DNA of 64,000 nucleotides. It comes from Sphagnum magellanicum (lineage: Eukaryota; Streptophyta; Sphagnopsida; Sphagnales; Sphagnaceae). The notes beneath the pieces are model-generated. The model did not search any database. It saw nothing but the letters and a program-made list of their open reading frames with translations, and had not been told where the DNA came from. Location: contig CM038908.1 of assembly GCA_021904315.1 (NCBI GenBank), positions 14,590,501 to 14,654,500 on the forward strand, given 5' to 3'. This document shows, piece after piece, positions 11,088-23,399 of this stretch; the first letter of the stretch is position 1, and every line of letters begins with the position of its first letter. A program made the position numbers and the translations under genes.

Positions 11088-11393
11088 ATTTAGAATTATT
11101 GGTCCACTTGTATCTTTGGAAGTGCTATGGACAAGAGATCCTATGAGCACTCAGCATATGAAGAAAGTGATCCTAAGTGAGCTGGACCTTTTAGACCTAT
11201 GATGCACAGTGAAGGATTTGTTATAGTTCTACAAATGAACATTTAGAATTATTGGTCCCCTTGTGTCTTTCGAAGTGCTATGGACAAGAGATCCTATGAG
11301 AACTCAGCATCTGAAGAAAGTGATCCTAAGTGAGCTGGACCTTTTAGACCTATGATGCACAGTGAAGGATTTGTTATAGTTCTACAAATGAAC
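11088..11393. repeat. 153-bp tandem duplication
   Basis: Bases 11088-11240 recur immediately as 11241-11393 with only a few mismatches, for example CACTTGTATCTTT against CCCTTGTGTCTTT. The unit length equals 51 codons. It lies in a coding-like context. Confidence 0.92.
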
Positions 11394-11585
11394 ATGCGTT
11401 TGACTACTCATGCTTTTTATTGTTTGTTGAAAATGCCTGGTTATTTGGGTGTTGACCCCAATACCCCACCTTTCCTTATTACGCCGCCTTTGGGGGTTAT
11501 ACAAACTTCTGGGGAAGTTGAGTGGGTAATATATTATGCTTACATAATATGTAAGATCAGCAATAACTACAAGGTGAGGACCTAG
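11241..11585 (+). pseudogene. Coding-like relic with in-frame stop, unknown family
   Basis: One + frame reads FGSAMDKRSYE-like text with one in-frame TGA, then MMHSEGFVIVLQMNM and KMPGYLGVDPNTPPFLITPP before losing character. Codon texture is better than in surrounding DNA, but no domain is recognisable. The upstream 153-bp duplicate carries the same frame and the same stop, so the decay predates the duplication. It is probably a transposon relic. Confidence 0.3.
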
Positions 11586-12467
11586 TCTTTTGAAAAGGAT
11601 TAGGTCATAAAATACTAGCATTATAATATATGATATAACAAAGTGCATTTGCAGTTGGGGTACAAAAAAGGAATGTTTGATTGCAAAATCATGTTAAACT
11701 TTAATTTTGATTGATTGTCATGACTAATACACCTTATAATTATATATATACATATTTATTTTGGGTTTGATTAGATAAAAATGTACACTAAAATTAATAT
11801 GATAAAAAAAAATTACAATTTTGATGATTCAAAAACGTCCTTGAGTGTTTTGAAACATGACTATCTATAACATTATGTTTGAATATGCAATTTTATAACA
11901 AAAGAATCAATAGGAATAGCAATATTTGTTGAAATTGTTTCATATTTTAATCACAAATAAAGTATGTTTTACATGATGATATAAAACTTTTTAATATCAT
12001 AAAACACCAAATTTTCATGGAATTAATACTATGATTGTCATGTTAATTTTGTTCATAATTAGGTTTCAATCCAAAGGCTTGGAAATACAAGAAATGTGGA
12101 TGAAAAAAATATATATATTTGATATTTTTAATAAAACTTTGGCATTCCAATATTCAAATGAACTATCATTTTGGAAATGTTTTGAAGTTTGCATTCCTTA
12201 TTGGTTTGTACTTCAATAGGACATTCAAAACTTGCTAATGTTTAATTTTTACCATTCAGTGTAACAAATATTGGTTGAAGACCTAGACATACATATGTAT
12301 TCATTTTTCATTACTTAGTATTTTAAAACATTCATTTGGCTTCAAAACAAAAAACACACGAAAGGATTCAATAATGGTCCTTCTTATGGTAGGTCAATTG
12401 TGAACATTGAATGTGCATCACATTTTGGGTTTCACTTTTGGTATTTGGGTCTTAAAATTTTGACTTT
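11586..12467. other. AT-rich intergenic DNA
   Basis: No gene or element ends recognised; A/T-rich with short homopolymer runs. Confidence 0.45.
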
Positions 12468-12600
12468 CAAAAGTTTATTTTCATTTTAGAAATTACCATG
12501 TTTTGAACCTTCAAAAGTTTATTTTCATTTTAGAAATTACCATGTTTTGAACCTTCAAAAGTTTATTTTGATTTTAGAAATTACCATGCTTTGAACCTTC
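12468..12600. repeat. 44-bp tandem repeat, three copies
   Basis: The phrase CAAAAGTTTATTTTCATTTT recurs at 12468, 12512 and 12556, exactly 44 bp apart, with single-base differences between copies. Confidence 0.92.
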
Positions 12601-14470
12601 AGGTATGGCAACCCAAGAAACACAAAGTTTGTAGCATGTGGTTGTTTCACTTCTTAGAAATTAGTGCAAACATGTTGCTAGATTGGGTCAATAAATCTTC
12701 CCTAAACAACATGACAAAGTTGGAATTCAACATAGTGCTGAAATGTGGTCACAACATGCCCTATCTACTACCTACATCCACCTCCTTGCACAAGCTTTAG
12801 AGCCATGCTTCATACAACAAGTTGCCCTCTAAAAGTAAACTAAAGAAGTGTTAATATAAATTAAAATAGTGTTAACAAAGTGCTAACAAAAATTGACCTA
12901 AAGAGCTATAGCCTTTGAAACCTCTTCTTTTGTTGTTCAAAATCAAAAGATTGCCTACTTTCGTCAAGGGAGCATCCTATTACTTGCATATCAAGCAAAC
13001 AAACTTTCCATTAGTGATAATAATGGAACTTGGTACATCAAATAACAATTCCTTATGGTGCCCTTGAATTTCCACATCAAACATAGCTCTTTCTGTACTA
13101 TCTAAAGTAATACAATCTCATGAAGCCAAAGTTGAAAACATGGCAAACAAAGTCAAAAAGCAAACAAATGTTAGCTTGCGTTGAAAAAATAGAAAATTCA
13201 AATATCCTAATTTTCACCAAATTTGAAGGATTGTGCTACTAAAGCTAGATGCGATATGTTTTGTTTAAGACTAGAATGGTAGAGGCCTATCTCGAAAATG
13301 TATAAGCATATGGGTCATAAGTGATTGACATAAACCTAATTGGACAACAAGACAAACACCATGTTTGACTTGATACTACCATGTATCTTCCAATCCATAG
13401 ACAGTGAGCTTAGTGCACATAAAAAATGTGAATACTTCATTGTAAAGACTCAAAGTAGTAGGAGTAAAAATCAATCCTATTGGCTAGTCCACCTTATACC
13501 CTAATTTGAAACAATCAAATGCATCAAGACTTGACATACACACAATCATGACATAGTTCAAATTGTTTAGTTTGGAACAAAAGAGATTCAGTTAACAACC
13601 CTCAAAACTGTTAATTCCATTTTGGTGTATTAATACACATCTTGTGAACATTGAATCTACTACATGTGGAGGATTATAAGGTGGGTTTGGGCATGAAGGA
13701 AATGGTGCAATTGGACAATTGGAATTAAGATAATAAATGATGAACAAGATCCTTGTCAAGCTCCTACAAGACTTACTTAATTTGTTGAAAACATGTGTAA
13801 CAACTCAATGCATAATAGAAAAATGTGGACAAACACATTCATGATTGCAACTAATAAATGGGTTGGGAATTTGTGATCTGTGGCTGAACTAGGCATGTGA
13901 GTTCCACAAGCATAATGGATTAGCTCCAAATGTATTATGGATAACCACATAAAATCTCTTTGCATATTTGTCCCCCTCACGTGAAAAAGACTATAGTGCA
14001 ATTTCTAACATGGCCTACACCTCCAAAAAGTGAGGTTGATCTCTTGTATGGCCCTTGTCCTGGCAAATCACATACACAATAGTGTGACACTAATAAAATT
14101 TCTTTCATTTCTTTATGGCAAGGTAATAATTTTTAAATGAACTAAGATTCCAAGGAAAGATAATCTAACTTCCAAATGCTTTAGTTTTTTGACATTAATT
14201 AGAAAGATGGCTAGATAATGGGCAACTAAAATGAAATCTTTTGTTTCTACTAAAAGATTTGGAAAACACTATTCAAAATGCACATGCTAACCAAGTTTAT
14301 GCCATGTGGGTAGGGGATAAAACAAGTCAAATGGGAGCTTTGTAACTTATAAAGTTATTTGGAAGCTGAAGCCAAACAAGGAATACAAACTTGACATGTT
14401 AGTAGAAAAAACACCTACAAAGAGACACCCATCTCACCATAAATACCAAAGGTTATGACAGTTTAACATA
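12601..14470. other. Non-coding or unrecognisable relic DNA
   Basis: Composition is slightly less AT-rich than its flanks, and short frames occur on both strands (for example 12591-12800 + and 13777-14001 -). None shows a motif or continues across stops. It may be an old transposon body. Confidence 0.35.
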
Positions 14471-15216
14471 AGGTGAAAACAAACTATGAAGGGGCCACTT
14501 TGGGCACTTTAAGGACATGTATGTAAAGTATATTTTTGTAAAACATATTACATTTAATTTTGGGTTTCATTTTTGGTGTTTGGGTTTGATATTTTGATTT
14601 TCACAGAGTCAATAATATTTAATATTATTTAAAAAAATAAATTAGAGCTTGAATTCAAGGAATATTGAATATATTTATGGTATATATAATATAATAGAAC
14701 TTTTTTTAATTTTTGGACTATGCTAGGTTTGGGTTTGAATTAGTCAACCAAAAAATGTTTGAAATGAAATTTAAAAAAATACCCACCTCACATATCTTGT
14801 CATCTTCCATTTGAAAATGATAATTTGTCAAAATGTTAATTTACCACATACTTATGGTCATAAGCCCCAAAAACACATGGCTCACAAACTTATTCCAATC
14901 ATATGGAATCATAATGTTTAATAGATACTACAAATTTCATAAAGGCTAAAAATCATTTTTGGAGTATATTTGCATTTTTTAATACATGGTGATATATTTT
15001 TTTTTGCCACAAATATACTTGGGAACCTCACAATGTAAGTTGGAAAAAAAAAAATTATTTGCAATTAAATTCTTTGTGTTATAATCTACCATATTAAGCA
15101 AAATTTTTGGAAAAATATGTTTTGATATTATCATGGTTGAAGTTCAAACACAAACACCCCTGGAAAATAGTACAATGTGACAACATTTTTGGCCCCCCTG
15201 TAATATGCTTTCACCC
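14471..15216. mobile_element. GGGTGAAA-end MITE, family 1, copy A
   Basis: About 746 bp. The left end is AGGTGAAAACAAACTATGA and the right end TAATATGCTTTCACCC, inverted repeats of each other over the first ten or so bases. Just inside are GGGGCCACTTTGGG and TTTTTGGCCCCCC, also complementary. ATA on both outer flanks suggests a 3-bp target duplication. The interior resembles copy B at 58.8 kb, for example ACACCCCTGGAAA near the right end. It is non-coding, and its superfamily is undecided. Confidence 0.7.
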
Positions 15217-16655
15217 ATAGAGATATCAACAAGAAAAAAAAAACCTAAACCTTGTTTCATAACAAAAGTTGATAATCAAGGAAAGTCAATAACTTTTGTT
15301 AATCTTGAAAACAAATATGAAGTTGGGAAGCAAGTTTTATGGTAGTGAACCAAATTACTTCGTGTATGTCCTTTTTCTTCTTGGACATGAAGTGGCATCG
15401 ATCATTAACCTTTCACCTCTTTCACCTTTCAAATGTAAAAACATTTTTTTAAACCACCAACATGAAGGTGAAGGCATGTGAAAATGAAGCAAAAAAACAT
15501 AAATTTTAAAAGATTGACGAAACCTTGCAAAACCTTGACATATGTTCAGGTTCAAGCAACAAAGTTCAAGCTACCAAGTTCATTTCAACTTTAAAGGCCT
15601 AAACCCTAATAGCTCCCCTCGTCTAAACCCTTAGAATTCTCTTTCAAATAGTTCTCCCCCTATTTAAAGCCTAAAAGTTCCTTCTCAAATGACTTCATGT
15701 AGTCGTGTGGCTTTTCACTAAAGACTAGAGGATTACCAATCCCACCAAAATACATATATTTATCCATCCCTAACATTTTTTTCTATCTTTGATTTGTGCA
15801 TTGTAGAGGTTATTGATTTATATAAATCTACAAAATTTGAACTCAAAACACTTTTGTTTTTAAAAGTTATGGACTTTTAACAATATGGTGGGTTTTTCCA
15901 ATGATCAAAAAGTTCATAGTGTGATACCTTCAATTCATTTGATGCAAAAACCAAATTAAAGTCCATTAGCTTAATTGTAGTTGGCATTACACCCCTGTTT
16001 CTGAATTTCAAAAGTCCATAGCTCTTAGGATTTTATGATTTTTGCATGACAAAAAATTGCACCATATACATATTAAAGTATATTATTTGAAAATGAGTCA
16101 CTACTAACCAAGCCCAACATATGTAATATGATATAACATTTGCAATCACACCCATTGCAAAAAAAGTACCCTTGTGATGCCAAAATTGGTCCACCCTACC
16201 ATGCCAAGACCCAAAAAAATCTATAATTGAAGGAAAATAATGATTATTTGATTGATGCATTTTAGGAGGAAATAAAATACATAATATCCTCAAAAACATT
16301 TAATAATTTTAAGAAGATCTACCAAATGCAATTGAAGGCACCTTCTATGCAAAAAAAAAACCTTGTTACATTTTGGAAGGTAACAACCTTCAATTAAAGG
16401 AGGCCTTAATCTAGAAAAGATTAACTCATAATCAAAAGGAAGCCACGTATCCATAAATGATTATCCAAGACAGTTTTAAGAGCCATGGAAAAGTTAAAAG
16501 GAAGCTTGTATTTATAAAACATTGGTTACACATTAGGAGTCCAAATAAACTACATTGGAAGGAAAATTGTATGGACTGAAAGTCTAATTGAAATTTTTTA
16601 CTTGTTGAATCCTTATTGAAAAAAAATTAAACAAAGAAAGTGATTGACTCCATAC
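15217..16655. other. AT-rich DNA leading into the 43-bp array
   Basis: No gene seen. From about 16560 the sequence starts to resemble the TTGACTCCTTG array found beyond the next element, so the last 100 bp are probably the left part of that array. Confidence 0.4.
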
Positions 16656-19022
16656 ACTATGAAAAAATATAAGGTTTTACAACTGGGCTTGCAATTGGGG
16701 TTTCCAATTGCAACAGACACTTACAATTCATGGTATTTATATAGTCTTGAATGTCGTCGAACAAGTTGCAACAATTGTACTGAACACCCAATGTCATATA
16801 CAATATTGTAAATATGGTGCAACTATATGCAACTTCTTTGTAACTAATCTCCACATCAAATTCCCACACATATTCCAATGTGGTGAATGAAATGCTAATG
16901 TGGCATTTCATCCATTTGTCGATGAATGATGTATGTTAATACCTTTTGCAACTTATTTACAATTATTTTACAACTAGTTTGATAAATATAATCTTTATTA
17001 TTTCATTCATCTATTTGATGAATGAATTTTATTCTTATATTTTATAACTTATCTACAATTATTTTACAACTAGCTTGACAAATACATTCCTTTGTTATTT
17101 CATTCATCCACTTGAACAATGAATTTTGCTCCTATCCTTTGCAACTAATTTACAATTAAAGATGAAATGAAAATAAAAGATTTAGTGACTAATTTTCAAA
17201 TAAGTGTTTAAATTTGGGTTTCAAAGCAATTGTAGTAATTGATTTTAGTAGTACTAAACAATTAAATTACAAGTTATAATGCAATTATCTAGACCTCACA
17301 TAACCATTATCACGTTGAATTGCATTGGACATCATTATTTATAAACATGAAATGGATTTCAAACTTTAAATACATTTACATTCCATGTTGAAAAATACAT
17401 TACAAAAAAAATAGAAAATGTTTTTATCAAAATACAATTTAACTATGTATCAAAATATAATGCCCAAAGTATATATAATAAACATTTCTCGCTATCTAAA
17501 CAAAAGGTCATATCAAAAAAATGATGACCCATGGTAATCATTTAAAACATTATGTTTCATAAATGAATGTTTTTTTCTATTTTTGTTGAAATGGAATTTG
17601 AGCCGTGCAATTTCTTCAATGCACTTTATCTCCTTGAATACTACCATGCTATGATATTTAATTCCATATGTGAAATGAAATCAATAGCATATCATAACAT
17701 TGTAATGTCAAAAATATGTAAGTGATCCCTTTAGCTTGTATAAAACTAGTTTACAACTATATTGCCGTTAACATGCAACTTATTTGTCATTAAAATGCAA
17801 CATATAGAACATTGATACAAATTAAATTATAATTTGTACACTTGCAAATATAATAAAATATTGTGTTTAAAATTAGGTAAATTGAATTACAATATTAGAT
17901 ACTTTTGAAAAAATCTTACCTTATATATGTAATTTTGATGTTGATGGATTGAAACATAATGAAAGTTCAGCCTTATAACATAAAAAAACACAAAAGTAAG
18001 AACTTTCAATATCTAATAGTAAGAGCAAAAACTTTCAACATCTATAACTAAAAATAAGAATTTTGAACATCCAAGAGTAAGAGCAAGAACTTTCAACATC
18101 CAAAAGTATGAGCAAGAACCTTCGACATTCAAAAGAAATAACAAAAACCTTGAACATTCAAAAGCAAGAACAAAAACCTTCAACCTCCGAAAGCAAAAAC
18201 AAAAGCCTTCAACCTCTTTAAGAACAAAAACAAAAACCTTCAACCTTCAAGAGGAAAAAAAAACTTTCGACCTTTTCAAGAGCAAGAATAAAACCTTCAA
18301 CTTCCAAGAGCAAAAACAAAAGTTTTCAACCTTTCTAAGAGTAAAAATAAGAACCTTCAACCTTTAAGAGAAAAAACAAAAGTTGTCAACCTCTTAAAAA
18401 GTGAAAACAAGAACCTTTAACCTCCAAACTAAAAAACAAAAACATTCAATCTCTAAGTTATTTAAATAAATAATAGAACTTATAACAACTTTTTAGCTTT
18501 AATTCTAAACTAAACAAACAAAAATAATCTTAATTATAACGCATGATATGGAAATTGCACTATATCATATCTTTAAATTTCAAATTTTAAGTTGAAATAT
18601 ATTTGCATATTAGATGCAAACAAGTTGAAATGTCATATATATTGATCGATGGAAATGTATACACATGGCATGCTCGTATGTGTTATTCAAGGCCATACAT
18701 TTATTATAAAATAGTCGTTGATTACTAACTAAATTTATCCTAATTGTGATGTTGTTACATGCGATTAAAATGCAACTTGTCAATAAAGTCAAACATGGTT
18801 TACTACAACTATATATATATAATGCGTACATTGTATTGTATCAATATACCTCTTGCAACTAATTTGCAATTGTAATACAATTCCTTGATTTTCTGACTTG
18901 ACATTTTATTTATTAATTTGTCATATTTCCATGGAACAGTTGCAATGTAGTTGTATATTAGTTATATTTGGAGCTTTAGTTGTAAGGTAGTGTAGTTGCC
19001 GCAAACACAATTTTTCATAATG
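16656..19022. mobile_element. CACTA-like non-autonomous element
   Basis: The left end CACTATGAAAAA and the complement of the right end (CATTATGAAAAA) match over 12 bases, the CACTA terminus with one C-to-T change. Both subterminal zones are dense in TTGCAACT, TTACAACT and their complements, the scattered short motifs typical of CACTA elements. The flanks read TTGACTCC-ATA and TTGTGGAAACAAAA. Joined, they resemble one unit of the adjacent array (TTGACTCCTTGTGGAGACAAA at about 20050), so the element interrupts that array. The 3-bp duplication is not preserved (ATA against TTG). The interior has a 29-bp minisatellite and no transposase. Confidence 0.62.
17999..18455. repeat. ~29-bp minisatellite inside the CACTA-like element
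   Basis: Around 15 degenerate units of 27-32 bp repeat the pattern CCTTCAACCTCCAAGAGCAA followed by AAAACAAAAA. Units vary by indels of a few bases. The - strand frame it opens (phenylalanine/valine-rich) is a by-product. Confidence 0.85.
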
Positions 19023-20170
19023 TTGTGGAAACAAAAACCAAGTAATTAAACTACTTGACTCATTGAACACACAAAACCAAGTGGTCAAACTACTTAATTC
19101 CTTACATAAAAATAAATCAAGTAGTTAAACTGTTTGGTCATCCTTGCACAAAAATAAACCAAGCAGTCAAATTGTTTGACTCTTGGTTGAAAACATGGTA
19201 AAGTATAAAGAAAAAGTTGCTTAAAAAATATCAAATTAAAAAAGAGGCAATTTTTCACGAAAATAGAAGAAAGTAGATTCTAACTTTAATTACATTTCAT
19301 TTTGAAACTATTGAGCCCTCAATTGGGTTTATTGTAAATCAACTCCAAAATTTCAAAAACTTTGGAATAATAAAAATAGGGAATAAGTAGGTTTGAAATT
19401 GATTGGTCAATATGGTGTTCAAACCTACTTTTTCATTAGAAAATTTAATGAAATATACATGTATAAAATTATAGCATAAAGTCATTGTATAGTCAAAGGC
19501 CTCACCAAAAAACAAATCTACTTTCTTTTTGGTAGATTATACTTGACACATACTTGAATCAAATGTTACACTATAGAAAGTAGGTTTTAAAAGCTACTTG
19601 CATTTAGAAAAATCTACTTGAAACCTACTTTTACAATGAAAAATTTTAAAAATTAATGCATAATAAGGAAAAAGTATTTTGTTATTTATTATTGAACTAA
19701 AACTATTGAATGTATAACAATTTTGTGATGGCTTTTGGTTCTACTTTTTGTTCACTTGACAAGTAAACTAACAAGTACTTTTAATTGTACATTTTACTGT
19801 GTTTTCACCCTCCTTACACAAAATAAACAAAACAATCAAACTACTTGACTCCTTGAACAAACAAAACCAAGCACTAAAACTACTTGATTCCTTGTACAAA
19901 AATAAATTAGAAGTAGTCAAACTGTTTAACTCCTTGCACAAACAAAACTAACCATAGAAATTACTTGACTCCTTGCACAAACAAAACCAAGCACTCAAAG
20001 TATTTAGCTCCTTGCATAAACAAAACCAAGCATTCAAATGTTTAATTGACTCCTTGTGGAGACAAAACTAAGCACTCAAATTGGTTGAGTCTTTATAAAA
20101 ACTTCATTAAGCAATCAAGGCAAATTTAATCCTTGTAAAACTCCGACCAAACTGTTTGTAAAAACTCCAT
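19023..20170. repeat. ~43-bp tandem array split by a MITE
   Basis: Units of about 40-46 bp follow CTCCTTGCACAAACAAAACC-like text and then AAGCACTCAAACTACTTGA. About four units lie at 19023-19184 and about nine at 19811-20170, with the 626-bp MITE between them. The right-hand units decay gradually. Confidence 0.85.
19185..19810. mobile_element. GGGTGAAA-end MITE, family 2, copy C
   Basis: A 626-bp element with ends GGTTGAAAACATGGTAAAG and (complement of right end) GGGTGAAAACACAGTAAAA. It interrupts the 43-bp array: GACTCTT on the left and TCCTTACACAAA on the right rejoin into one array unit. The interior carries several AAACCTACTT and AAGTAGGTTT palindromic motifs. Copy D at 24803-25425 is the same family in opposite orientation. 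Non-coding. Confidence 0.82.
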
Positions 20171-20679
20171 CATGCCAAGTGGTCAAAACTAGTATTTTTT
20201 AGAAACAAAACTAAAAGCATTCAAGATTCAAATGCAATTGTAAGGTTCATAGAATCTTTACAATCTACTATAAAATTCTACAACTAGAAATAAACAATCA
20301 TACATTCATAGCTTGTGCCAATAGAATAAAAAAAAATGATGCATGTAAACCTACCTCCATAGGCTATGAGTATTGATCAAATAAGTTTCAACAATTGAAC
20401 ATAAATTTAAAAAGACACCATTTGAAATTGAAAAGATAACAAATGTCATGACTATTATGATGAAGAGAAGCAATTCTACCTCCAACATGGAAATCTAAAC
20501 ATTGTACTCTAGAACTTGACTTAACTTATAACCCAAATTTAAATGGGCAAACCTCTTAATGTATATAAGATTCAACAAAATGTACATACAAAAAATGGTG
20601 CATACGTGTAAATTAAGAGAGATGTTCATATAAGCAAAAGAATTGAACAATTATTCAAAACTATAGGTTTTGACCTATG
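20171..20679. other. AT-rich spacer
   Basis: No gene seen. It lies between the decayed end of the tandem array and the transposon-type reading frame on the - strand. Confidence 0.4.
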
Positions 20680-23375
20680 ATGTTTAAAGATAATGCTTAG
20701 GATGGATTTCAAAATTTTTGACCCAGACCTTCTTCTATATGACATCCTTCTGATTGGGTGATATGGAGGTTTCCTGAACCCACCAATAAATCATTAATTT
20801 CTTCACTACTTTTGATAGAATATCAAATCTTTTAGCTCTCTTGTAACTTAGCTAGAAAGTATCATTCATAATCTCAGGTTGGGCACACCTTAACATTGCT
20901 TGTGATATGTTTCGTTTGTTAATTCCAAGCACTTTAACTACAACTCTTTTGCTAATAATGGATTGTGATGATGTTAATGTGCAGACAATGTCTTTAACCA
21001 TGACTAGCTTGGATTTTTTGACTTGCCAAGTGTGTATTAATGCTTTCTTTCATGTTTTGCAACACATCATAATTATGTTTTACAACCCCTAAATCAATAA
21101 GGTAAGGAGGACCCATATCTTTGAATAGGGAATGACTTAGAAACTTTCCAATAACTTCATGTTGAATTTCAAGAGGAACATCTGTCAACTGGTTGATAGT
21201 GAACAAAGCCATTTCTCTTGCAACATTTGCAAAAAGCTTTTTATGCTTCTTTATTATTAACACTAGAAGAAATTTGGAAATAAACGATTATAATTTTAGT
21301 TGCAAAAGACAACCAGTCACAAAAAACTCCATGTGGCATGTATAGCCACCCATGTAGTTGCATATCACTTACAATTGCAAGGATTTTTCATTTATTGGCT
21401 AGTCGTAGGACTATGCAACTACATATATGATTACATAAAATATTAAGCAACATTTTCAAAATAATAATTTTTTAAAATTTTTAATACATTTTAAAATCAC
21501 ATTTATTAAATGAATTATATATATAATGTAATATAATAATTCATATTATTGGTAATTTCATAAATTTTTAGCTTATGAATTGTTAACACGTGTCACTACC
21601 TAAGTTAGGCTAACAACCTAATTTAGGTAGCTAGGTTGGCCATTTAGTCTAGGTATTTAGGCAAGCCTAAGTGGCACCTAGGTTAAATAGCCGAACTATG
21701 TAGGGTACATACGATCAACATACCATTGTTGATCACAACCATGTCACTTATGAAGTTTGATCCGTAGACCCCATGGATGGATATCAACTCCTTTGCCATC
21801 AAACCACCCCACTTGATGTGAAAATGTAATGGAATGCATTGTATTTAGCCCATACTTGATTTTAAACATTGCACAAACATCAATTTCAATATTTCATATT
21901 TTATTAATATTTGTCCAAATGGAAAATATTTAAGTTGATTTTTAAAGTACTTTCAATGACATACACAATTAAATGTATTTTTCTTCCACAAATATACATT
22001 AATTTGAATAATTTTTTTCTGAATTGTGTTAAATTGAATTACATTTCGATGATGATTCGTTGGAATTTTTTTTCAAGCACATGATTTATAAATGAAAAAT
22101 ATTTTACAACTAATATTTAATAAATAAATAATTTATCTCCCACATATTAACCTTTCATTTCATTATATATATATATATACAATGTGATCATAAATTTATA
22201 TCTATCACATTTGGTAATGTTAGATAATTAATGAATTTGATGGAATTTTCAATTCTATATTTTTACAAATGTAATATATAAATTTTATTCAAAATTATGG
22301 TACAAGTTTTATTCTCAAATAAATGATATAGTTTTTAGACATCTTAAACCTCTATTTGATATTAAAAAATATCATATTTGATTATGATAATAATATGTTA
22401 TAATTTTACGAATAAAATTTAATTTACATGTATAATATATAATTAAATAATCATCATATATAATATTTATGAATAGATCATAACTCAAATATATTTAATA
22501 AAAATATAATAATTTGTATTGTCAATGTTAATACAAACTACAAAATACTAATAAACAATTAGACACAAGTTGATCATCAAACACATATTGTAATTCCAAA
22601 GATGCCACATATGTTTTAATCATCAAAATATTATAAATGAAAAAATTGTTGGTTTTAGTTGCCAAAACAATTATGACCAGTTGTAAAAACAATTAGGTTT
22701 TCATCCATCCAAGGATCCATTCACAATATTGGATGAAAAATGTGCACTTTCATTTTATTTTTCCATCCAAACATGTAATAATCACAAATCATAGTTGCAT
22801 TTGCGATTTCATTTGATTATATCAACATTTTAATTGCATTGGTGACTACAATAGTTGCATATATGATTACACACATTTATGACTAAAATCACATAGGACT
22901 AAACAAGTTGTAGTTGTAAAAGTAGTTGATTTGGACACTAGTCACATCTATAGTTGTAACCATATGGTTGGAATGGACAAGATTTCTTCTAATGTAAACT
23001 CCAAGTACTGTGTGGGTGGATTTGACCTAACATGACAATCCAATTCTAACCTTACAAAATTCGACTCTTCACACTCATAACTAGCAACTTCCTCCTTTTA
23101 TGTTGTTATTGCTACTCTACAAGTCTTACACCTCTTCATCCATTCCCTAATAGTAGTTCTTCATTTTTCTTGGATAGATTCCCATTGAATAGCTATTCCT
23201 TTTGATGTCAAAATCTTTTTGATGGACATCACATTTCTTTGTTCATGGCATAATTAGGTTTGAGCATATTGGACAACAAAGGTTAGAAAAATCATCACCA
23301 AATTTTTGAAAATATTGGTCAATTAGTTCAACAAACATTATGGCTTGAAAACGATGCTTGATTTTTAGGTAGCAT
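20680..23375 (-). pseudogene. Transposon-type ORF relic split by a CACTA insertion
   Basis: On the - strand, 21263-20994 reads as a good open frame (IIKKHKKLFANVAREMALF onward, ending near THLASQKIQASHG). It continues in another frame to about 20680 through SKRVVVKVLGINKRNISQAM and, after a stop, YWWVQETSISPNQKDVI. On the far side of the inserted element, 22998 to about 23375 carries the N-terminal part (for example FQAIMFVELIDQYFQKFGDD, with frameshifts). Deleting the inserted element and one TTA copy joins HPHSTWSL directly to IIKKHKKLF in one frame. The family is not certain; it looks like a plant transposon protein with a DNA-binding C-terminal part. Several stops and frameshifts show it is dead. 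Confidence 0.6.
21261..22994. mobile_element. CACTA non-autonomous element with TAA duplication
   Basis: A 1,734-bp element. The left end is CACTAGAAGAAATTTGG and the complement of the right end is CATTAGAAGAAATCTTG. The 3-bp duplication TAA flanks it at 21258-21260 and 22995-22997. Subterminal AGTTGCAA/TTGCAACT-type motifs occur in both orientations at 21290-21430 and 22640-22960. No transposase is encoded. It disrupts the reading frame described separately. Confidence 0.88.
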
Positions 23376-23399
23376 TGTCTTTCCTAGCACCTTAGGTCT

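Noticed and set aside
18013..18243. Val/Phe/Cys-rich - strand frame
   Set aside because: It exactly follows the 29-bp minisatellite units and has no other support.
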